Part shown: one piece after another, positions 15,739-21,585 of the stretch
How the letters are laid out: each line of letters opens with the position of its first letter
How positions within the stretch are numbered: the first letter of the stretch is position 1
Assembly (NCBI GenBank): GCA_002345705.1
Contig: DDWO01000011.1
Coordinates: 1 to 21,585 of the forward strand
DNA length: 21,585 nucleotides
Origin: Acholeplasmataceae bacterium UBA2284
GTDB taxonomy: Bacteria > Bacillota_I > Bacilli_A > Acholeplasmatales > Acholeplasmataceae
Reading direction: 5' to 3'
Translations under genes and position numbers: made by a program
Notes under the pieces: generated by a model
The model's input: the letters and a program-made list of their open reading frames with translations, nothing else
The model's database searches: none
What the model was told of the DNA's origin: nothing

Positions 15739-17115
15739 ATGAAGCACTTAATAGGGACAAGAAATTTTTATAAAACATTAATAGCTGTTGCAGCACCATT
15801 AGTGCTCCAACAGTTGATTACAACATCAGTACAGCTTGTAGATAATGTCATGGTTGGAAAACTTGGCGAACAAGCGATTGGGTCAGTTTCAGTTGTTAAT
15901 CAACTGTATTTTGTTGTTATTTTAATTACATTCGGTGCCATGGGTGGTGCTGGTGTTTTTTCTGCACAATACTTTGGATCAAAGGACTTTGACAAGCTAA
16001 GACAAACATTTAGATTTAAGGTTATTATTGGATTTATGGTAGCTTTATTATCATTTATAATATTTACTTTTTTTGGTGAAGGATTAATCTCACTATTCAC
16101 TTCAAATCCAACAACAATTCAAGGTGGACTTAACTATTTAAATATCATTAAATGGAGTGCTTTTCCATGGATTATATCAGTTGCTATATCGAATACATTT
16201 AGAGAGACTGGCGTTACAAAGCCATTGTTATATATATCAATTGTTGCGATAGTTGTAAATACTTTACTGAATTTTATTTTGATTTTTGGTTTATTTGGTT
16301 TTCCAGCGCTTGGTATTGTCGGAGCTGCGATTGCTACTTTAATTGCTAGAGTCATCGAGTTTTCTCTCATGTTGATTTTACTAGAGAGAAAGGGACAAAT
16401 CTTTAACTCGAAATTATTTGAAATTTTCAAAATAGATAAAAAAGTATTAGCAGGTATTGTCATTATGGCAATCCCACTCACATTAAATGAAGCACTTTGG
16501 TCCTCCGGTCAAACAGTCTTTTTACATGCATATTCGACTAGAGGAGATAGCGCATTAGCAGCACTCAATATTACAGGTGCTATTTCACAATTAGTATTTG
16601 TAACATTTGGGGGAATAGCAACAGCAGTAGCTGTAATGGTAGGAAATACTCTTGGTAAAGGGGATCTTCAGGAAGCTAAGGATAACTCTAAGAAATTAAT
16701 TGCATTTTCAGTATTTATTGCAGCCATTGCTGGAGTTATACTCTTCATCTTAAGCTTCTTTATTATTGATCTCTACGATGTCGCTCAAGCAACAAAACAA
16801 ACAGCAGCATTTAATATTCGAGTCAATGCAATGTTTATTCCTGTCTATTCATTCAATGTAGCTCTGTATTTCACGCTAAGAGCAGGTGGAGATACAAAGT
16901 CTACGATGATGATCGATTCGGGATATATGTGGGTAGTTCCTGTTCCTATTGCATTAGCGCTAGCATATTTTACAAATCTACCCGTAACACTCATGTTTTT
17001 ACTTGTTCAATCACTAGATATTCCTAAAATGGCTTTCGGACTAGCAAGATATCGAAAAGGACATTGGATAAAAAATCTAGCTACAGAAAATGAAATCGAT
17101 GTAATAAAGGAATAA
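15739..17115 (+). CDS. MATE-family efflux transporter (second of two)
   Basis: 458 residues from the ATG at 15739, with about twelve membrane helices. The MATE signatures are an N-terminal PLVLQQLITTSVQLVDNVMVG, GVFSAQYFGSKDFDK, the mid-protein P-x2-LNEALWSSGQ, and AVAVMVGNTLGKGD. It exports cationic or other small molecules using Na+ or H+. ATGs at 15733, 15736 and 15739 are in frame; 15739 is 8 bases after GAGG and gives MKHLIGTRN. Starts at 15718 and 15721 lie at or before the expected transcription start. The gene is in its own transcription unit between pyk and the GGDEF/EAL gene. The substrate is unknown. Confidence 0.93.
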   Translation: MKHLIGTRNFYKTLIAVAAPLVLQQLITTSVQLVDNVMVGKLGEQAIGSVSVVNQLYFVVILITFGAMGGAGVFSAQYFGSKDFDKLRQTFRFKVIIGFMVALLSFIIFTFFGEGLISLFTSNPTTIQGGLNYLNIIKWSAFPWIISVAISNTFRETGVTKPLLYISIVAIVVNTLLNFILIFGLFGFPALGIVGAAIATLIARVIEFSLMLILLERKGQIFNSKLFEIFKIDKKVLAGIVIMAIPLTLNEALWSSGQTVFLHAYSTRGDSALAALNITGAISQLVFVTFGGIATAVAVMVGNTLGKGDLQEAKDNSKKLIAFSVFIAAIAGVILFILSFFIIDLYDVAQATKQTAAFNIRVNAMFIPVYSFNVALYFTLRAGGDTKSTMMIDSGYMWVVPVPIALALAYFTNLPVTLMFLLVQSLDIPKMAFGLARYRKGHWIKNLATENEIDVIKE

Positions 17116-17155
17116 CAATAACTTTATTCCTTAAGTTTGACAATTAATAATCATC

Positions 17156-17177
17156 TATACATGTTTTCATGTATAAT
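17156..17177 (+). promoter_or_regulatory. -10 region of the GGDEF/EAL operon inside a perfect palindrome
   Basis: TATACATG (17156-17163), spacer TTTT, CATGTATA (17168-17175) is a perfect 8+8 inverted repeat whose right arm overlaps the TATAAT at 17172-17177. This is the expected layout of a repressor operator. TTGACA at 17137 is too far from this TATAAT (29 bases) to be its -35. Confidence 0.55.
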
Positions 17178-17195
17178 AAACTTAACTTACACAAA

Positions 17196-17212
17196 AAGGT
17201 GGTGAAAGTTTG
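17196..17212 (+). promoter_or_regulatory. ribosome binding site and TTG start of the GGDEF/EAL gene
   Basis: AAGGTGGTGA (17197-17206 region) matches the anti-Shine-Dalgarno complement AAGGAGGTGA with one mismatch and is correctly spaced for TTG at 17210. No ATG or GTG nearby fits better. Confidence 0.75.
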
Positions 17213-18850
17213 GAAGATCAAAAAAACAAACAATTTAGCAAACCGAAACTCAAAGAAAAAGATGTGTTGAACGCGACCAGTGCGACTACAAAAATCATCG
17301 TTTTCTATTTAATATTGGGTTTCTCCTGGATTTTATTATCAGATTTTGTTATCTCTAAAATATTTAGTGATCCAGAAACTTTAAAATTAGTTCAAAGTGC
17401 AAAAGGTGTATTTTATGTAGGATTTACTGCAATCATATTCTTTTATATTATTCATCGAAAAATAGACATTTATGTCATGACAATTTCTGACTTGAATAAA
17501 GCATATGTTGAACTTGACCAAGGACATCAAAAATCACTATCACTTGAAGGTAAATTATTTGATTTAGCGTTCTATGATCCATTAACTGGACTTCCAAATA
17601 AAACCTTACTTGAGGAAACTATAAATAATTACATTAAAAATAAAAAAGAAAACGGAATTATTGGTTTCGTTTATTTTGATATAGATGAGTTTAGAAATAT
17701 CAATGAAGTTAAGGGACATTCAGTTGGTGATATGTTAATTCAACAGGTTTCTAAGCTGCTATCTGAAAAGGTTCATAAACCCAATATGCTAGCAAGAATG
17801 GGTGGAGATGAATTTGTCCTTGCATTATTTGATATTGAAGAGCTAGAAAAGTTTATGCCTACAGTAGAAGATATGTTCAATCACATTAGAAAATCTTTTA
17901 TATTAGATGAAGATGATTTTTTCATCACATATAGTGCAGGTGTAGCGCTTTATCCAGATCATGGGACAGACTATATTACATTACTCCGCCATTCTGATGC
18001 TGCGATGTCGATCGCGAAATCGAAGGGTAGAGACCAAATCGTTATCTTTGATGATGAAATGGTAACATTAATTAAACAACAAACAGAAATATTAAATCAG
18101 CTTAGACAAGCCATACACAATAATGAGTTTATGCTACATTACCAACCAATCATTAGATTAAAAGATAATTCAATTGATGGTACAGAGGCTTTAATTCGTT
18201 GGGTCCATCCAGTCAAAGGATTTATTCCACCCTTGGAATTTATTTCACTATCTGAGAAAAATGGTTTCATTAAAGATATTACAGAATGGGTATTTAAAGA
18301 AGCTGCAGACCACTTTAAAGCGTGGGGAGCCAAAAATAAGAAATTCAAGGTCTCAATCAACCTATCAGCAGTTATGCTGATGAATGACAAGTTTATTACT
18401 AACCTGATTAAATGGATTGAAGAGCATCAAATAGATTGCACTAAATTTAATCTTGAAATAACAGAAACAGCAATTATTAGCGATATTCAAAAAAGTGTTC
18501 ATGTATTAAATTCGTTGAAGCGTCTTGGTTTTACCATTGCTCTTGATGACTTTGGTACTGGCTATTCATCATTAACCTATCTACAAAAGCTACCAATTGA
18601 TACAATTAAAATTGATCGTAGCTTTATATCCAATATTAAAGAAGACACTGAAGAATTTTATGTATTGAAATATATGATAGATTTAGCGCATCATTTAAAG
18701 TTAACCGTAGTTGCAGAAGGTATCGAAACACTTGAACAAGCAGAAATGGTTAAAAAATATAACGTAGATTTTGCTCAGGGATATTATTATTGCAAGCCAA
18801 TGCCTCAAGAGCGAGTTTTAGAATATATTAAAGCATATCATCAAAAATAA
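17210..18850 (+). CDS. membrane GGDEF-EAL protein (c-di-GMP cyclase/phosphodiesterase)
   Basis: 546 residues from a TTG start. Two membrane helices (about 25-46 and 62-82) are followed by a short helical linker, GGDEF (about 120-275) and EAL (about 290-540). GGDEF has DPLTGLPNKTLL, DIDEFRNINE, GHSVGD and an intact MGGDEF (G198-F202); the usual FK of the GTP-binding strand is FR. EAL is complete: TEALIRW (E326-L328), NLEITET, DDFGTGYSSL, KIDRSFI, VAEGIET and QGYYYCKP, so phosphodiesterase activity is expected. No RxxD inhibitory site is present. The next GGDEF gene starts 15 bases downstream, forming an operon. Net activity is uncertain because such dual proteins often use one domain only. Confidence 0.95.
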   Translation: MEDQKNKQFSKPKLKEKDVLNATSATTKIIVFYLILGFSWILLSDFVISKIFSDPETLKLVQSAKGVFYVGFTAIIFFYIIHRKIDIYVMTISDLNKAYVELDQGHQKSLSLEGKLFDLAFYDPLTGLPNKTLLEETINNYIKNKKENGIIGFVYFDIDEFRNINEVKGHSVGDMLIQQVSKLLSEKVHKPNMLARMGGDEFVLALFDIEELEKFMPTVEDMFNHIRKSFILDEDDFFITYSAGVALYPDHGTDYITLLRHSDAAMSIAKSKGRDQIVIFDDEMVTLIKQQTEILNQLRQAIHNNEFMLHYQPIIRLKDNSIDGTEALIRWVHPVKGFIPPLEFISLSEKNGFIKDITEWVFKEAADHFKAWGAKNKKFKVSINLSAVMLMNDKFITNLIKWIEEHQIDCTKFNLEITETAIISDIQKSVHVLNSLKRLGFTIALDDFGTGYSSLTYLQKLPIDTIKIDRSFISNIKEDTEEFYVLKYMIDLAHHLKLTVVAEGIETLEQAEMVKKYNVDFAQGYYYCKPMPQERVLEYIKAYHQK

Positions 18851-18852
18851 AG

Positions 18853-18864
18853 GAGGATATCCTC
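18853..18864 (+). repeat. perfect palindrome covering a ribosome binding site
   Basis: GAGGATATCCTC is a perfect 12-base palindrome that includes the GAGG of the Shine-Dalgarno AAAGGAGG and ends one base before the ATG at 18866. GAGG could pair with CCTC across an ATAT loop, hiding the ribosome binding site. Confidence 0.75.
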
Positions 18865-18865
18865 G

Positions 18866-20014
18866 ATGTTAGAACAAATTTTGTCTTACGATTTAAGTTT
18901 GTTTTCTTTGATTTTGCTTATCGTTCTATTTGTAATTACAAAAATAAAAAAGGATGTCATCAGTTTTTCATCCACATTGTTTCACTGGATAATCATTGTT
19001 AATATGATTGGATTGATAGCTGAAGTAATGTCTTGGTTTTTTGATTTAAAGCCAGGATTTGTTAATTATTTGATATCATATTCAAGTAATTTTCTGGTCT
19101 ATTTAATGGCACCAATCATCGTTGGTTTATGGGCTTCATATTTAGATTACAAGCTCTTTTCAAATAGAAAACGAATTTATAATAGATATTTCTACATGTT
19201 TCCCGCAATGATTACCTTTGTTATTTTACTTTTTAATATCAAAGTGCCATTATATTTTTCAATTGATCAACAAACCAATGTTTATACTAGTGGAAATTTA
19301 TTACCTCTACAATATTTATTTGTCTTTTCAGTTTACTTATATATCATTGTCTTAGTGATTCAAAACAGAAAACACAAGGACACAAATATAATCAAGGGTA
19401 TTATCCTGTTTCTTGCGTTTCCATTATTAGGTTCAATCCTTCAGCTGCTTTATAATAATTTATTATTTACTTGGTCATCACTAGCTATTAGCTTAATCGT
19501 AGTCTATATTTTTATGGAAACGACCTCTGGCAGCCTAGATTATTTAACAAGGCTTTACACTAGGAAAATACTCGAGATCTATGTGAAATCTTTAATAGAG
19601 GATAAAAAGGATTTCTATGTCGTAATGATTGACTTTGACCGCTTCAAGGAGGTTAATGACTTATTCGGACATAGTATTGGTGACAAGGTTCTTATCGAGT
19701 TTTCTAATATTATCAATGAGACAAGCAACAACTATCAGCTGTTTGCTTCAAGACTTGGTGGAGATGAGTTTTTACTGGTTACGCAAAACAATTCAGAAGA
19801 AGTTCCTAAAAAGCTAATTGAAGAGTTAAAACAAAAAGTGAATTTACATCCTTACATGTCTAAATTTAAATTTCTATCATTTTCAGCAGGATATGTTCAA
19901 TATGATCATAAGATGAATTTAGATGATTTATTAACAGCAGTAGACCATAAAATGTATGAGAAAAAGATTAATCATAAGCTCATGCAAAAACAGATTCATG
20001 ATTCCGATTATTAA
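18866..20014 (+). CDS. multi-spanning membrane diguanylate cyclase (7TM-GGDEF)
   Basis: 382 residues. The first about 220 form seven likely membrane helices (about 12-29, 39-60, 70-92, 107-125, 145-163, 175-195, 197-215), like the 7TM histidine-kinase-type sensor module. A GGDEF domain follows directly, with no PAS or HAMP linker: DYLTRLYTRKIL, DFDRFKEVND, FGHSIGD and RLGGDEF (G298-F302). All catalytic positions look intact, so it should make c-di-GMP. The RxxD inhibitory site is absent. It is co-transcribed with the GGDEF-EAL gene (15-base gap), pairing a cyclase with a likely phosphodiesterase. Its ribosome binding site lies in a palindrome. Confidence 0.93.
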   Translation: MLEQILSYDLSLFSLILLIVLFVITKIKKDVISFSSTLFHWIIIVNMIGLIAEVMSWFFDLKPGFVNYLISYSSNFLVYLMAPIIVGLWASYLDYKLFSNRKRIYNRYFYMFPAMITFVILLFNIKVPLYFSIDQQTNVYTSGNLLPLQYLFVFSVYLYIIVLVIQNRKHKDTNIIKGIILFLAFPLLGSILQLLYNNLLFTWSSLAISLIVVYIFMETTSGSLDYLTRLYTRKILEIYVKSLIEDKKDFYVVMIDFDRFKEVNDLFGHSIGDKVLIEFSNIINETSNNYQLFASRLGGDEFLLVTQNNSEEVPKKLIEELKQKVNLHPYMSKFKFLSFSAGYVQYDHKMNLDDLLTAVDHKMYEKKINHKLMQKQIHDSDY

Positions 20015-20043
20015 AAAAATTAACATAAAACAAGGAGAGAAAA

Positions 20044-21279
20044 ATGTCAAACAAAGTATTAATGAATAAGCTTGCTAAGCTTGCAGTATTAGTTGGTGCA
20101 AATGTGCAAAAAAATCAGGAAGTTGTAATTCGCACATCAACTGAAACCAAAGAATTAGCAAGAGAGATTGCCGAAGAGGCTTATCTAGCTGGTGCTAGAA
20201 AAGTACACGTACAATGGAGTGACGATTATGTATCAAAAAGCTCATTAAAACACATGACAGTTTCAGATTTAGAAACAATTTCACCATGGCTTATTGATCA
20301 GTATAAGGAATATGTTGATGCAGGTGCATGCTTCATTTCAATCACTTCACCAATTCCAGGATTAAATGGAGATGTTGATCCAATCAAGGCTCAAAAATCA
20401 GGAATTGCATTAAACAAAGCAGTAGGTTTCTTTAGAGAGCATTTGATGGGTAATAAAGCACAATGGACAATCGTTGCTGCACCAAATGCAGTTTGGGCTA
20501 AACAAGTATTTCCTAACATGAGTGAAGATGATGCTGTTGAAGCTTTATGGAATGCTATTTTTGATGCATCAAGAGTTACACTCAATAACGATCCAATCAA
20601 AGAATGGGAACAGCATAATGCAGTTTTACTCAAGCACAACAAGGTATTAAACAATTATAATTTTAAGCATCTTCATTTTAAGAACAAGCTAGGAACAGAT
20701 CTCATTGTTGAGTTAGTCAAGGATCACGTTTGGGCTGGTGGTGGAGAACATGCTACCAACGGTGCATACTTTAATCCAAATATACCAACAGAAGAAACAT
20801 TTACCATGCCTTATAAGTGGGGAACACGTGGTAAGGTATATGCAACCAAGCCACTAAACTATCAAGGAAAATTAATTGATGGATTCTGGTTAGAATTTAA
20901 GGATGGAAAAGTAGTTAATCATGATGCTAAAAAAGAAAAGAGTGCATTAGATAATTTGCTTGATACAGATGAAGGATCAAGATATATTGGTGAAATCGCA
21001 TTGATTAGTCATATATCTCCAATATCAAATACCAACATTTTATTCTTAAACACATTATTTGATGAAAATGCATCATGTCATATGGCTCTTGGCCGTGCAT
21101 ACCCAATGAATGTAAAAAATGGTGTCAACACTCCAATTGCCGAACTTGAAAAAATCGGTTATAACAATTCATTAGTTCATTCTGATTTCATGTTTGGTAG
21201 TGAGGATATGGAAATTACTGGACTTACCTACGATGGAAAAGAAGTCAAAGTGTTTGAAAAAGGAAATTTCGTAATTTAG
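20044..21279 (+). CDS. M29-family metallo-aminopeptidase
   Basis: 411 residues, the usual size for peptidase family M29 (AmpS, PepS, aminopeptidase T). It removes N-terminal residues from peptides in the cytoplasm. All metal-site residues of the family can be found: E250/E251 (PTEETF), E317 (IGEIAL), H346 and Y353 (SCHMALGRAY), and H379 and D381 (VHSDFMFG). The N-terminal domain (KLAKLAVLVGANVQKNQEVVIR is its start, given here as LAKLAVLVGANVQ) is also typical. AAGGAGA precedes the ATG. It begins 29 bases after the GGDEF gene with no visible terminator between, so read-through from the c-di-GMP operon is possible. An S9 peptidase gene follows. Confidence 0.95.
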   Translation: MSNKVLMNKLAKLAVLVGANVQKNQEVVIRTSTETKELAREIAEEAYLAGARKVHVQWSDDYVSKSSLKHMTVSDLETISPWLIDQYKEYVDAGACFISITSPIPGLNGDVDPIKAQKSGIALNKAVGFFREHLMGNKAQWTIVAAPNAVWAKQVFPNMSEDDAVEALWNAIFDASRVTLNNDPIKEWEQHNAVLLKHNKVLNNYNFKHLHFKNKLGTDLIVELVKDHVWAGGGEHATNGAYFNPNIPTEETFTMPYKWGTRGKVYATKPLNYQGKLIDGFWLEFKDGKVVNHDAKKEKSALDNLLDTDEGSRYIGEIALISHISPISNTNILFLNTLFDENASCHMALGRAYPMNVKNGVNTPIAELEKIGYNNSLVHSDFMFGSEDMEITGLTYDGKEVKVFEKGNFVI

Positions 21280-21290
21280 AATGACATGAG

Positions 21291-21313
21291 AATGCCAATT
21301 TTTGGCATTTTTT
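21291..21313 (+). terminator. intrinsic terminator of the aminopeptidase gene
   Basis: Stem AATGCCA (21291-21297), loop ATTTT, stem TGGCATT (21303-21309), then a run of T. It lies 11 bases after the stop. Confidence 0.9.
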
Positions 21314-21340
21314 CATATAAAAAACAAAGGATGGTTGTTT

Positions 21341-21585
21341 ATGGAAAACATTAATTTAAATGATTTTTTGGAATTCAAGTTTATATCGGGTCTTCAATCA
21401 AGTCCTAGTCAAACCCAAATGGCTTTTTTAGTCGCAAAGGCTTTAGAAAAGAAAAATGAATATTCATATGATTTATTCTTAAGTGATGGAAAAAAACATC
21501 AGAAACTTGTTAATCTTAAAAGCAAAGGAAGCTTTGTCTGGGAATCTGACCAATCGCTTTTATTTCCATTCGCGAAAAATAAAAA
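21341..21585 (+). CDS. S9-family peptidase, N-terminal part (runs off the window)
   Basis: Only the first 81 codons are present; the frame is open to the end of the window. The start MENINLNDFLEFKFISGLQ, with SSPSQTQMAFLVAKALEKKN, YDLFLSDGK and later FVWESDQSLLFPF, resembles the first blade of the beta-propeller of acylaminoacyl-peptidase/prolyl-oligopeptidase-like S9 enzymes (ISPDGKKVAFVV...YDLY...WSPDG). The catalytic domain is outside the window. AAAGGATGG precedes the ATG by 6 bases; the ATG at 21331 inside that site is out of frame. Placement after the M29 gene suggests a peptide-degradation neighbourhood. Confidence 0.75.
   Translation, partial: MENINLNDFLEFKFISGLQSSPSQTQMAFLVAKALEKKNEYSYDLFLSDGKKHQKLVNLKSKGSFVWESDQSLLFPFAKNK

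Noticed and set aside
17107..17132. Hairpin AAGGAATAA/TTATTCCTT after the second MATE gene as a terminator
   Set aside because: Nine AT-rich pairs but no T-run follows on either strand, so intrinsic termination is not supported; MATE transcripts may read into the GGDEF-EAL operon.
17137..17177. TTGACA at 17137 and TATAAT at 17172 as one promoter
   Set aside because: The spacing is 29 bases, far outside the functional range.

Overview
The window comes from an AT-rich, Gram-positive-type bacterium. It looks like a Bacillota/Mycoplasmatota lineage, possibly Acholeplasma- or Izemoplasma-like, but the sequence alone does not fix the taxon. UGA is used as a stop (for example at 7053-7055 and 7697-7699) and tryptophan is UGG, so the genetic code is standard and Mycoplasma/Spiroplasma-type recoding is excluded. 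Ribosome binding sites are strong AGGAGG-type sequences, intrinsic terminators are plentiful, and most promoters carry an extended -10 (TGnTATAAT).

Layout. 1-701: the 3' end of an rRNA operon (23S tail, 5S, tRNA-Asn) closed by a terminator. 812-1907: a small zinc-ribbon membrane protein overlapping a lipoprotein gene. 1913-6151, minus strand: a membrane-bound ion-pumping pyrophosphatase and a P1B-type metal-transport ATPase, each with its own terminator. 6302-10192, plus strand: a YjbR-type protein, then a likely operon of a small GNAT protein, uridine kinase, a MTA/SAH-nucleosidase-like enzyme, a DJ-1/PfpI protein and a MATE exporter. 10305-10685: four tRNAs (Glu, Arg, Pro, Gly) behind a near-consensus promoter. 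10914-11908: a very short SPFH protein paired with an unrecognised four-helix membrane protein. 12028-20014: three different cyclic-di-GMP proteins (5TM-LYT/PAS/GGDEF/HD-GYP; 2TM/GGDEF/EAL; 7TM/GGDEF), with pyruvate kinase and a second MATE exporter between them. 20044-21279: an M29 aminopeptidase. 21341-end: the start of an S9-family peptidase.

How the genes may work together. The plus-strand half combines central metabolism (pyruvate kinase with a candidate CcpA site), peptide and nucleoside salvage, export, and a local concentration of c-di-GMP synthesis and breakdown. The three c-di-GMP proteins have different membrane input domains, and two of them form an operon. The minus-strand pair covers ion energetics (PPi-driven pumping) and metal transport.

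Most unusual observations. The 23S sarcin-ricin loop has a paired U-A replacement of its nearly invariant C-G closing pair. The same 23S carries U at the position equivalent to E. coli C2611, a macrolide-binding position. I see no phage, transposon, CRISPR array or clear defence system. No gene-free stretch exceeds 300 bases; the longest, 10686-10913, holds a terminator, a putative promoter and two dyads.
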